From [Mycobacterium] stephanolepidis (GTDB lineage Bacteria > Actinomycetota > Actinomycetes > Mycobacteriales > Mycobacteriaceae): a DNA stretch of 64,000 nucleotides. The notes beneath the pieces were generated by a model, which was not told the DNA's origin, ran no database searches, and saw nothing but the letters and a program-made list of their open reading frames with translations. Position numbers and translations under genes: made by a program. Positions 18,982-27,427 of this stretch are shown here, piece after piece (positions within the stretch are counted from its first letter, which is position 1; the number at the start of each line of letters is the position of its first letter). The stretch is taken from the NCBI RefSeq assembly GCF_002356335.1, contig NZ_AP018165.1, positions 558,001-622,000 of the forward strand, given 5' to 3'.

Positions 18982-21900
18982 TTGCCCAAGCAGGATCGTG
19001 GTGCACCGGCCCGTCCTCCGTGGCTGCCCGAAGAAGACGAACAACGTGGGTTTCTCCGTTCGTTGAGGCGCAAGAAGCGCAATGCGGACGATCCCGAGTC
19101 GAGCGAGGACTCGTTAACCCACGAGACCGGGCACTCTCCCGCTCCCCAGACTCCGGCGCAGAAACCGATCGCCGAGTCGGTCCTGCCGCCAGTTGAGAAG
19201 CGCGCTGCCGTCGCGCCTCGCGAAGAAACGGCCAACGGGACCACGCCGGTGCCCGATGTCTCGAAGTACCACACGCCGCCCCGCGCGCCGGTACCGCCCG
19301 AGCCCCGGCCGCTGACGGCGGCGCAGGAGCCGCTGACGACCGAGTCGAACGAGATCGTCCCGACGCCCGTGGCGGGTGAGCCTCGGATCGTCACGAGTCC
19401 CATCCCGGAGATGAGGCCCGAACCGCAGCCGATATCGCAGGTCGAGCAACCGCAGACGCCTCCGGCCGATGAGTCCCCGGCAATCCCGGTACCCGAGCCT
19501 GCCGCGCCCGAGGCCGCCCCGGATGCGGAGGCGGTCTCCCCGTCCGCGATCGAAGCGTCCGCAGACATAGCAGATTCACCGGAACCCGCGCCGGTGGCCG
19601 AACCGCCGACGGCGCCGAGCTCGCCCGCATCTACCGCTGATCAGCGCCGCGAGGAGTCGGCCGGCGCGGACCCGTTCTCGCGTTTCAGCTTGCTCGAAGC
19701 GCAACTGCGACAGATGAGCCTCGACGAGAGCATCACCGACGCTGAACTCGAGCGTCATCGGCGCCACGCGCTGCCCGAATCCGAGGCCACACCGGCTCCG
19801 GAGGCTCCCGGTGCGCTCAGTTTCACGCCGCCGGAGGCGGTCGACGAGGCCCCTGACGTCGTCGAGGACACGGCGGAGCCCGCGCGCGTGCCTCTAGACG
19901 CGCAATCTGCGGGGCCGTCGCCCGCTCCAGCGCTCGGTTTCACGCTCCCTGAAGCGATCGACGAGCCGCTTTCCGAGACGGAGGAGGCGGAGCTCACGGC
20001 CGCCGTACCGGACGTCGAGCCCGAGCCGGAACCACCCACGGCGCTTGCCGCCGATTCCCTGGCAGAAGTGGCCGAGCCGGATGTACGCATCCTCGAGGAC
20101 CTGGTCCCAGAGCTGCCGGTGGAGGAGGAGCCCACCTCGGTATCCGAACACTCCGCGGAACCAGAAGAGCCGGTGGCGGAAGCGCCGGAGTCGGCAGATT
20201 CGCCCGAGATCGATGATGTCGATGCGCGAGCGGCTGCACTACTGCAGCGCATCGAAGCAAAACGTGCCGAGCTCGATGAGGAATTGGCCGCGCACGATGC
20301 GGCCGACTCGGACGTGTCGGTGCCCGAGCCTGAACCCGCGCCGTTTGTGCCGATGATTGCGCCGTGGGCCTCGGTGCCCGAAGTCGCCGCGACCGAGAGC
20401 ACAGAGCTCAGCGCCGGTGCCGAAGAAGCCGTGGAAACGGAAACGACGACCCCCGAACTGCAGGGATTTGCGCCTCTGGCCGACGAGGACATCGTCATCG
20501 ACCTCCCGGCAGCGGTATTCGAGGAGACGTCCGCCGACTCCGATATTGAGGACGTGGTGGGGTTGGAGCCCGAACTCGCGGATGAGTCGAAGGCTTCCGT
20601 CGAGGAGGCGCCGGACATACTGCCCGGCGACGAAATCGCCGGCACTGCAATTGAATCGACGGATGATGCGCCGGTGACGGCCGCGGCAGATTCCGAAGAT
20701 GCTGCGGTAGAGAGTGATTCGAATTTCCAGACGGACCATGGTGATGCGTCTTCGCCGTGGGAGGCTCCGTCGGCAATCCCATCGGCACCGGTGGCGGAAC
20801 CACCGATGGAACCCGCCTACTTTGTGCCGCCGCCTGCCCCGCAACCTCCCGTTTCGCCGCAGCCTGGACCCGGGCATCAGCTGGCGGCGCAGGCTCCCCC
20901 CGGGTGGAATCCGCGTCAGCCGTACCCGGGGCAGTGGCCTCAGGGTGCTCCCCAGTCTCCGGAATCAATTGGCGGTCAGCAGTTTTCACAGCAACCACCC
21001 CCACAGCCCACCAGTGTCGAGGGTCAATGGCAATGGGTGCCGCAGCCGCAGGCGCCTCAACCTCCTGTGCCGCAAGAGCTGCCTCCGGGTTACGTTCCAC
21101 CGCCGCAGGGAGCGGTCCCTCCCGCCAACTACCGGGGGCCGCAGGCTTACCGGATGCCGCCCTCGCTCGACGAGGCCGAGGTCATCAACCGTGGTCGTTA
21201 CGCGCCGCGATCCGGCTGGCGCAAGGCGGTGCACAGGTCCACCGGCGGTCGGGTAAATCCGGGCGATTCACGCAAGGACCGTGAACAGGACCAGCTGCTC
21301 GCCAGTATTCGGCAGCCGATTCTCGGCGATTACCGCATTGCAGTGCTCTCCATTAAGGGTGGTGTTGGAAAGACAACCACCACACTGGGATTGGGTTCGG
21401 CCTTCGCGACAATCCGTACCGATCGGATCATCGCTGTGGACGCCAACCCCGACCGCGGCACCTTGGCCGAGCGGGTGCGCGACCATTCGACGCAGTCCAC
21501 CGTCCGCGACCTTCTCAACGATCGGAACATCAGAAGTTACGCTGATGTGCGCAATCACACGCGGATGGCGACAAGTCGTTTGGAAGTACTTGCCAGTGAG
21601 CAGGATCCGGCGGTGTCGGAGGCTTTCGGCGAGGTCGACTACCGCAATACGATCGACATCCTGCAGCGGTACTACAACATCATTCTGACCGACTGCGGCA
21701 CCGGAATCATGCATTCGGCAATGGCGGGCGTGCTCGACCTCGCCCACACCATTGTGTTGGTGAGCTCACCGGCCATGGATTCCGCGCGTAGTGCCTCTGC
21801 CACCCTCGATTGGCTTATGCAGCATGGGCATTCGGCGCTGGTGCGTGAGGCGCATGTCGTCTTGAGTGCCTCACGCCCTGGATCTGCCGGGATCAAGCTG

Positions 21901-22095
21901 GACAAGGTGTACGAGCATTTTCAGGCGCGTTGCCGTTCCATTCACATGATCCCGTTCGATCCCCACCTCGCCGAGGGCGCCGATGTCGACTTCAATCTGC
22001 TCAATGCGGATACCAATGCCGCGTACCTGCAACTGGCCGGCGCGATCTCCGAGAGTTTCCCGCGGCTTCGCATGCGCGGCGACGAGCAGCGATAA
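18982..22095 (+). CDS. Large EspI-like protein: acidic/Pro-rich N-terminus plus ParA/MinD ATPase
   Basis: About 1,037 residues. Residues 1 to roughly 740 are low-complexity and rich in Glu, Ala and Pro, becoming Pro/Gln-rich toward the end. The C-terminal quarter is a SIMIBI ATPase with the deviant Walker A motif KGGVGKTTTT near residue 792, IIAVDANPDRGTLAE, and IILTDCGTGIMHSAMAG. This architecture is that of EspI from ESX-1 loci, where it is a cytosolic regulator of secretion. The TTG at 18982 with GGAGGGG just upstream is preferred to the TTG at 18961. No ESX core gene is adjacent. It is followed by a 40-residue ORF and a second paralogue. Confidence 0.8.
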   Translation: MPKQDRGAPARPPWLPEEDEQRGFLRSLRRKKRNADDPESSEDSLTHETGHSPAPQTPAQKPIAESVLPPVEKRAAVAPREETANGTTPVPDVSKYHTPPRAPVPPEPRPLTAAQEPLTTESNEIVPTPVAGEPRIVTSPIPEMRPEPQPISQVEQPQTPPADESPAIPVPEPAAPEAAPDAEAVSPSAIEASADIADSPEPAPVAEPPTAPSSPASTADQRREESAGADPFSRFSLLEAQLRQMSLDESITDAELERHRRHALPESEATPAPEAPGALSFTPPEAVDEAPDVVEDTAEPARVPLDAQSAGPSPAPALGFTLPEAIDEPLSETEEAELTAAVPDVEPEPEPPTALAADSLAEVAEPDVRILEDLVPELPVEEEPTSVSEHSAEPEEPVAEAPESADSPEIDDVDARAAALLQRIEAKRAELDEELAAHDAADSDVSVPEPEPAPFVPMIAPWASVPEVAATESTELSAGAEEAVETETTTPELQGFAPLADEDIVIDLPAAVFEETSADSDIEDVVGLEPELADESKASVEEAPDILPGDEIAGTAIESTDDAPVTAAADSEDAAVESDSNFQTDHGDASSPWEAPSAIPSAPVAEPPMEPAYFVPPPAPQPPVSPQPGPGHQLAAQAPPGWNPRQPYPGQWPQGAPQSPESIGGQQFSQQPPPQPTSVEGQWQWVPQPQAPQPPVPQELPPGYVPPPQGAVPPANYRGPQAYRMPPSLDEAEVINRGRYAPRSGWRKAVHRSTGGRVNPGDSRKDREQDQLLASIRQPILGDYRIAVLSIKGGVGKTTTTLGLGSAFATIRTDRIIAVDANPDRGTLAERVRDHSTQSTVRDLLNDRNIRSYADVRNHTRMATSRLEVLASEQDPAVSEAFGEVDYRNTIDILQRYYNIILTDCGTGIMHSAMAGVLDLAHTIVLVSSPAMDSARSASATLDWLMQHGHSALVREAHVVLSASRPGSAGIKLDKVYEHFQARCRSIHMIPFDPHLAEGADVDFNLLNADTNAAYLQLAGAISESFPRLRMRGDEQR

Positions 22096-22118
22096 GACGA
22101 AAGAGGCAGGACAGCAAG

Positions 22119-22241
22119 ATGGTTGACGCTAGAGACGCCCAGCTGGCTTTTGCCGCCGGTGTGCTCTCGCTTGGTATCCCAATCGACCGTCTGGTAACGG
22201 ACCACGATGTCGTGCTTGGCAATGATGGCGAAGTGATCTGA
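22119..22241 (+). CDS. 40-residue ORF between two EspI-like genes
   Basis: The ATG has GAGGCAGG eight bases upstream and the frame reads MVDARDAQLAFAAGVLSLGI at its N-terminus, then continues to residue 40 and stops one base before the ATG of the next gene. The composition is amphipathic, with a hydrophobic centre and an acidic C-terminal half. Its spacing, ribosome site and position in an apparent operon argue for translation. I do not recognise a family. It may be a small partner or a translational coupler of the two ATPases. Confidence 0.55.
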   Translation: MVDARDAQLAFAAGVLSLGIPIDRLVTDHDVVLGNDGEVI

Positions 22242-22242
22242 T

Positions 22243-24183
22243 ATGGCTGACTCTCACGACAACACACCTGATTCGCCGCCGCCGAGCGGCCCGTGGCGCG
22301 AGCCCATCGCTGACGGGCTGGGCGGCGGGGACACGAAGGGCAATCCGTTCCGTCGGTCCAAGAACCCGAACCAGGAATTTGTGCCGCCCAGCGCCGATTA
22401 CTTTCCGCAACCGACGCTCAAGCCGCCGCCTCCGCTGCCGAAGACTCCCAAACTCTCACGGCGCCAACGGAACCATCAGCGTCCGATGAATCCGATCTGG
22501 GAACCGGATCCGTTGAGCGCGTACGGTATGCCGCAGTACCAGAATCCGGCGCCCCAAGCTCCGCCACAGCAGGGGGCACCGCAGGCTCCGCCGCAGGGAT
22601 ACGGTGGGCCCGCCCAACAGCCCCCGCAGAACTACTATGGGCCGCCGCCACAGAACTATTACGGCCCACCGGCGCCCTCCGCCCCACCGCCGGGGCCGTC
22701 GGGGCCGTCGGCTCCAGCGGAAGCCGCCACACCCGCTGCGCCCCCGCCTAACCCGGAGTGGGCAAGTCAACTGCCGGCATGGCCCACCTCCGCGGTGGTG
22801 CCAGAGCCTTCGGCCGGAGCGCCTCCGGCCGAACAGCCTCAGATCCGCGGTGAGGAAGAGGCGCCCAGGGACGAGACACCTGACCTCGAGGTGCCCGCCG
22901 AGGTGCCGCCGCCCCCGCCCGCACCCGTTGCGCCGGCACCCGCGCCACAGATCAGGCCCGACGATGCGTCCTCGATGATTCCGGAGGGTATGACACCGTG
23001 GGGTGGGCACGTGCCCCAAACACCGCCTGCGCCAACGCCCCCCGTGACATCGTGGGCTCCCGCCCCGCCCGCGCCCCCGGCCCCGGTGGCTCCGTCGGCG
23101 GCATATCCTCGAGCGGACTGGAACGTGCCCGCCGCGCCACAACGGGCACCCTTCGTTCCCGGTCAGACGCCGTTCACGGCTGCCCGCCCCGAAGCGCCTG
23201 TGTACCGACCGGCGCCGCAACCGCCGCAACCATCACGACCGCAGGGACCCAGTCACGACCAGCTTGGTCTCATCAGATCGGTCAAGCCGCTGCCCAGAAG
23301 CGGGTGGCGCAAGGCCGTTCACCGGCTCTCGGGTGGCGCGATCAACCCCGGCGAGTCTTCGGACGAGTCGCATCGTAGCGAGCTGATCGACCGAATCAAC
23401 CTGCCCGTCCGCGGTGACTACCGGATCGCCGTGTTGTCCTTGAAGGGTGGCGTGGGTAAGACCACCACGACGTTCTCATTGGGTGCTACCTTCGCCTCGC
23501 TGCGCGGTGACCGGGTAATCGCCGTCGACGCGAACCCAGACTTCGGAACGCTCGCTCAACGTGGCCCGGATGAGACACGCTCCACTGCCCGAGACCTGTT
23601 GCGCGATCCTGATATTCATCGATATTCTGATGTACGCAGGCACACTTCGCAGAGCGCGAGCCGCTTGGAGGTGCTGGCTTCCGAGCGCGATCCCGCGGCG
23701 TCCGAGTTGTTCTCCGAAGCCGACTATCTGGCAGTGATGCGGATCCTACAGCGGTTCTACAACATCATCCTGACCGACTGCGGTACCGGACTCATGCACT
23801 CGGCGATGGCCGGTGTGCTCGGTGAGGCCAATGCCATCGTGTTGGTGACCTCGCCGGCCATCGACGGTGCGCGCAGCGCCCTTGCGACCCTGGATTGGCT
23901 TGACCACCACGGGTATTCGCACCTGGTGCGGCAATCTGTGGTGGCCATCAGCTCGTCACGGCCGGGTGCCTCCTCGATCGACCTCGAACAGCTGAGCCGG
24001 CATTTCCTCACGCGGGCCAGAGCGGTGCACATCGTCCCGTTCGACAACCATCTGTCGGAGGGGTCGGAGATCTCATTGGATCTCATGGGCAAGAAGACGC
24101 GGCTGGCGTTCATGGAACTGGCGGCCTCGGTGGCCGATGGCTTCTACGAGGGTGGAAACACCCGGCAGACCAGCTGGGGTTAA
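22243..24183 (+). CDS. EspI-like protein 2: Pro-rich N-terminus plus ParA/MinD ATPase
   Basis: 646 residues, close to the length of Mtb EspI. The first 350 or so residues are Pro/Ala/Gln-rich (many PPQ and APP runs). The ATPase part has KGGVGKTTTT at about residue 401, VIAVDANPDFGTLAQ and IILTDCGTGLMHSAMAG. The segment LPRSGWRKAVHRLSGGAINPG before the ATPase closely matches the corresponding segment of the upstream paralogue, so the pair arose by duplication with an N-terminal expansion in copy 1. The stop codon overlaps the convergent mnhG stop by four bases. Confidence 0.82.
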   Translation: MADSHDNTPDSPPPSGPWREPIADGLGGGDTKGNPFRRSKNPNQEFVPPSADYFPQPTLKPPPPLPKTPKLSRRQRNHQRPMNPIWEPDPLSAYGMPQYQNPAPQAPPQQGAPQAPPQGYGGPAQQPPQNYYGPPPQNYYGPPAPSAPPPGPSGPSAPAEAATPAAPPPNPEWASQLPAWPTSAVVPEPSAGAPPAEQPQIRGEEEAPRDETPDLEVPAEVPPPPPAPVAPAPAPQIRPDDASSMIPEGMTPWGGHVPQTPPAPTPPVTSWAPAPPAPPAPVAPSAAYPRADWNVPAAPQRAPFVPGQTPFTAARPEAPVYRPAPQPPQPSRPQGPSHDQLGLIRSVKPLPRSGWRKAVHRLSGGAINPGESSDESHRSELIDRINLPVRGDYRIAVLSLKGGVGKTTTTFSLGATFASLRGDRVIAVDANPDFGTLAQRGPDETRSTARDLLRDPDIHRYSDVRRHTSQSASRLEVLASERDPAASELFSEADYLAVMRILQRFYNIILTDCGTGLMHSAMAGVLGEANAIVLVTSPAIDGARSALATLDWLDHHGYSHLVRQSVVAISSSRPGASSIDLEQLSRHFLTRARAVHIVPFDNHLSEGSEISLDLMGKKTRLAFMELAASVADGFYEGGNTRQTSWG

Positions 24184-24506
24184 CGCTCCAGTTCGTCGGT
24201 CGTCATCAGGTCGTCGCGAACGCTGCGCTCGTGGTAGGCCAGCCGCGCGACCCGATGGGCGACAACGGGGGCGGTGATGATGGTGAACAGCCCGGTGAGC
24301 ACGATCATGCTGACGTCGGCATGCCCGCGCAGACGCAACGCGGCACCCGCCAGAACCAGCAGCAGCCCCAACACCTGGGGCTTGGAGGCGGCGTGCATGC
24401 GAGCCAACGTGTCAGGAAATCGCACGACGCCGATTGCTGCGGTGAGGGCCAGCGCGGAACCGAGTAGCACCAGCGCACCCGAGATCCCGTCGAGAAGAGT
24501 GTTCAT
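24180..24506 (-). CDS. mnhG: Mrp antiporter subunit G
   Basis: 108 residues from the ATG reading MNTLLDGISGALVLLGSALA, which overlaps the mnhF stop. Three membrane helices and the MnhG signature VVRFPDTLARMHAASKPQVLG are present. MnhG is a small subunit of the seven-subunit monovalent cation/proton antiporter in the inner membrane. It is the last gene of the operon, and its stop codon shares TTAA with the stop of the convergent EspI-like gene. Confidence 0.92.
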   Translation of the reverse strand: MNTLLDGISGALVLLGSALALTAAIGVVRFPDTLARMHAASKPQVLGLLLVLAGAALRLRGHADVSMIVLTGLFTIITAPVVAHRVARLAYHERSVRDDLMTTDELER

Positions 24507-24796
24507 CGCGGTTGTCTCCTCTCGTCGCGAGGGTCGATCGCGGTGTCCGGTACGCGGAACCGTGTCACGCTCACAGAGCCGAGGAAACTGATGAGGGACA
24601 GCGCGACCATCCCGTACAGCACAGTGGAATCCAGGCTGTAGGCAGCCCATGCGGCAAGTGTGCACATGGTGACGGCCACCAGGGTGTCTACGGCGACAAG
24701 CCTGTCGAGCGTGTTAGGGCCGGCGAGTAGCCGGTATGTGGTGATGGTCGCCGCGGCGATGAGTAGCACGGCCGCGATATGCCACACGAGGTTCAC
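24503..24796 (-). CDS. mnhF: Mrp antiporter subunit F
   Basis: 97 residues from a GTG reading MNLVWHIAAVLLIAAATITT, overlapping the mnhE stop by four bases. The MnhF motif YRLLAGPNTLDRLVAVDTLVA follows the first helix, and three membrane segments are predicted. Longer readings of this frame run into mnhE and are not real. It is part of the conserved ABCDEFG antiporter complex. Confidence 0.92.
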   Translation of the reverse strand: MNLVWHIAAVLLIAAATITTYRLLAGPNTLDRLVAVDTLVAVTMCTLAAWAAYSLDSTVLYGMVALSLISFLGSVSVTRFRVPDTAIDPRDERRQPR

Positions 24797-25368
24797 AGTC
24801 CCTCCCCCATCTCGGACTCGGCGGTGTCGTCGTCGGGATTCCAATCGGCGTCGCGTTCGAAGGCTGCGATGAAAAGTTTTTCCAGTTGCCGTAGTTGGGC
24901 GTAGAAGGTCGCCACGGCCTTGGGGGAGCCCACATCCAGCACATGCACGTAGGCCAGCCGGCGTTCCTGATCTATCTCCAGGACCACCGACCCCGGGATG
25001 ATGGTCAGGGTATTGAGCAGAAGCGCCATCACCAAGTCGGACTTCACCGAAAGCTGGGCGCGCAGTACGGCACTCAATGGCGGCGCACCCGGCCTGATCG
25101 CCAACCAGGCCACCTGCAGACTGGACAGCACCATGTAGTACGCGACCGTGAAGGCGAGCCGGATCATCGAACCCACATGCAGGCGGCCCTCCACCGGCAG
25201 CCGCGGCATCGGTAGCAGGACCGTGATGACCAGTGCCACCAGCAGCCCGGTAACGGTATTGGCGACGGAGAAATTTCCCCACAGCATCGTCCATACCAGC
25301 ATGAGCCACACCAAAACCCAGATACGCAAGACGATTTCGCGAGGGCCGTACATCGTCAGGCTTTTCAT
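24793..25368 (-). CDS. mnhE: Mrp antiporter subunit E
   Basis: 191 residues with a hydrophobic N-terminal half and a soluble C-terminal domain. The MnhE signatures are WGNFSVANTVTGLLVALV and NTLTIIPGSVVLEIDQERR. The start overlaps the mnhD stop. The acidic tail DPDDDTAESEMGEGL-like end is longer than in some homologues. It belongs to the Na+(K+)/H+ antiporter complex. Confidence 0.93.
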   Translation of the reverse strand: MKSLTMYGPREIVLRIWVLVWLMLVWTMLWGNFSVANTVTGLLVALVITVLLPMPRLPVEGRLHVGSMIRLAFTVAYYMVLSSLQVAWLAIRPGAPPLSAVLRAQLSVKSDLVMALLLNTLTIIPGSVVLEIDQERRLAYVHVLDVGSPKAVATFYAQLRQLEKLFIAAFERDADWNPDDDTAESEMGEGL

Positions 25369-26966
25369 CGAGGGCCACCCCCGAGGACCGCACTGATGTA
25401 TACGTCACGGTCACGGACTTCGGCGGCGGCACGATCGCTCATGCCGATGATCGGCCCGGCGAATACGGTCAGCGCCACGCCGACAGCGATCAAACCCAAC
25501 GTGGGCGCCAACATGCCGGCCGGCATCCGACCCACGTCGGCGCGGTCCACAAACGCAACCTCTTCTCCGTCATCGAGAAGCGCGGACGGTGTTGCCGCGG
25601 CGAGATCGCCCTCCGGGGCGTCGGCGCGTGGTCGCCAGAACGCCTTGGTCCACACTCGTGCCACCGCATAGAGGGTCAGCAGGCTTGTGATCGTGCCGCC
25701 GGCCACCAGTGTCCAGGCCAGTACCGAGCCCTGCAGCGAGCCTGCCTCCAACAGTGCGACCTTGCCGATGAACCCCGAGAACGGTGGTATGCCACCAAGG
25801 TTCAGTGCCGGCACCACGAACGCGAAGGCCAGTAGCGGACTCGCGGCCGCAAGGCCTCCCAGGCGATTCAGCGATGACGCTCCTGCCTGGCGCTCGATGA
25901 GTCCCACCACGAGGAACAACGTTGTCTGGACGATGATGTGGTGTGCCACATAGTAAATAGCGCCAGACATGCCGAGTTCGTTGGACAGCGCGATACCGAA
26001 GATCATGTACCCGATGTGGCTGACCAGGGTAAAGGACAGCAGTCGTTTGATGTCACTCTGCGCGATGGCGCCCAGGATGCCGACGATCATGGTCAGGAGT
26101 GCGGCCACCAGCAGCACCGTGTTCAGAACTCCGCCGGGGAAGAGCAGCGAATGCGCGCGAATGATGGCGTACACACCCACTTTGGTGAGCAAGCCCGCGA
26201 AGACCGCGGTCACGGGTGCGGGGGCGGTGGGGTACGAGTCGGGTAGCCATGTCGACAGCGGGAAGACCGCCGCCTTGATGGCGAAGGCCACCAAGAGCAC
26301 CGCGAAGATCGCCATCCGGGTACCCGACGGGATACCGTCTGCGCGGACCGCGATTTCGGCCATGTTCAATGTTCCGGTTGCCGCGTAGACGAACGCGATG
26401 CTCAGCAGGAAGACCACCGAGGACATCATCGAGACCATCACATATGAGATGCCCGCCCGCACCCTGTCACCACTGGCGCCGATGGTCAGGAGCACGAAGC
26501 TGGCGGCCAGCAGTACCTCGAAACCGACGTACAGGTTGAACAGGTCGCCGGCCAGGAAGGCATTGCAGACACCTGCAGACAGTGCCAGGTATGTGGGCAT
26601 GAAGATCGACACCGGCTGGCGCTCATCACCGTCCCGAATACCCTGCGCTGCCGCGTACAGCACCACCGCCAGCAACACGATGGCCGAGACCACCAGCATC
26701 AATGCCGAAAGGCGATCCACCACAAGGGTGATTCCGAGCGGTCCCAGTTTCTCCTCGGTCGGCCCCCAGCCTCCGACGGCCAGTGCAAAAGTGCCGTTGC
26801 GATCCGCCAGGTAGAGCAGTGCCGCGCAGACTCCGAGCACCGTGGTCAACGCCGTGACGGTGATCAGCAGTTGTAATCGTGGGCGACGCCCCGCGATCAG
26901 TGTCAACGCTGCCGCGGCGGTCGGGACGAGGACCGGCAGCGGTGTCAGAACAGCCATGGCGTTCAT
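25365..26966 (-). CDS. mnhD: Mrp antiporter subunit D (NuoN/M-like)
   Basis: 533 residues with about 14 hydrophobic segments. The proton-channel family features include FEVLLAASFVLLTIGASG, LPDSYPTAPAPVTAVFAGLL and LVSHIGYMIFGIALSNELG, homologous to NADH dehydrogenase subunits N and M. The ATG at 26966 overlaps the mnhC stop; a second ATG three codons in is possible. A cytoplasmic insertion rich in Asp/Glu follows residue 440. It provides one of the ion pathways of the antiporter. Confidence 0.94.
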   Translation of the reverse strand: MNAMAVLTPLPVLVPTAAAALTLIAGRRPRLQLLITVTALTTVLGVCAALLYLADRNGTFALAVGGWGPTEEKLGPLGITLVVDRLSALMLVVSAIVLLAVVLYAAAQGIRDGDERQPVSIFMPTYLALSAGVCNAFLAGDLFNLYVGFEVLLAASFVLLTIGASGDRVRAGISYVMVSMMSSVVFLLSIAFVYAATGTLNMAEIAVRADGIPSGTRMAIFAVLLVAFAIKAAVFPLSTWLPDSYPTAPAPVTAVFAGLLTKVGVYAIIRAHSLLFPGGVLNTVLLVAALLTMIVGILGAIAQSDIKRLLSFTLVSHIGYMIFGIALSNELGMSGAIYYVAHHIIVQTTLFLVVGLIERQAGASSLNRLGGLAAASPLLAFAFVVPALNLGGIPPFSGFIGKVALLEAGSLQGSVLAWTLVAGGTITSLLTLYAVARVWTKAFWRPRADAPEGDLAAATPSALLDDGEEVAFVDRADVGRMPAGMLAPTLGLIAVGVALTVFAGPIIGMSDRAAAEVRDRDVYISAVLGGGPR

Positions 26967-27427
26967 GACTTCTCACCCGCCGGAAGTGCGTCGAGTTCCG
27001 AAGGAGAGTCCTCGTCGCCGGATTCGGGCGCCTCGTGGTGTTCTTCCCTGCCGTCGGTGACGGGTTCGAGTGGTTCCTGGGCGACGCGCGCGTCCTCGGC
27101 GTCGTCGTCGACGACGTCATCGGCTTCCAACGTGAACATGCGATAGATCAGGGCGAGAGTGAATGCCGCGACACCCATGGTGATGACGATTGCGGTGAGG
27201 ATCATGCCCTGGGCCAACGGATCTGCCATAGAGGTCCGGCCTGCGGACTCACGGCCGATGATCGGTGGATTACCGGACGGGCCACCCACCGTGAGGATCA
27301 GCAGGTTCACCGCATTGCCGACGAGAAGCAGACCTAACACCATGCGCGTCAGGTTGCGTTCGAGCATCAGGTACACGCCGCATGCGGTGAGGGCGCCGAT
27401 GATGACGAGTAGTCCGAGATTGGTCAT
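26963..27427 (-). CDS. mnhC: Mrp antiporter subunit C (NuoK-like)
   Basis: 154 residues. The first 100 form three helices with the MnhC/NuoK motif GVYLMLERNLTRMVLGLLLV and NAVNLLIL. The C-terminal 50 residues are an acidic tail (DDVVDDDAEDARV and SGDEDSPSELD) longer than in most MnhC proteins. The start overlaps the mnhA-B stop and the stop overlaps mnhD. Confidence 0.93.
   Translation of the reverse strand: MTNLGLLVIIGALTACGVYLMLERNLTRMVLGLLLVGNAVNLLILTVGGPSGNPPIIGRESAGRTSMADPLAQGMILTAIVITMGVAAFTLALIYRMFTLEADDVVDDDAEDARVAQEPLEPVTDGREEHHEAPESGDEDSPSELDALPAGEKS

Noticed and set aside
18493..19044. 183-codon minus-strand frame spanning the region upstream of the EspI-like gene
   Set aside because: It overlaps hsaF and the EspI-like start, is Arg/Ser/Pro-rich without domain, and has no ribosome site.
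20757..21284. Alternative plus-strand frames inside the EspI-like N-terminus
   Set aside because: They are out-of-frame readings of the Pro/Gln-rich coding repeats.
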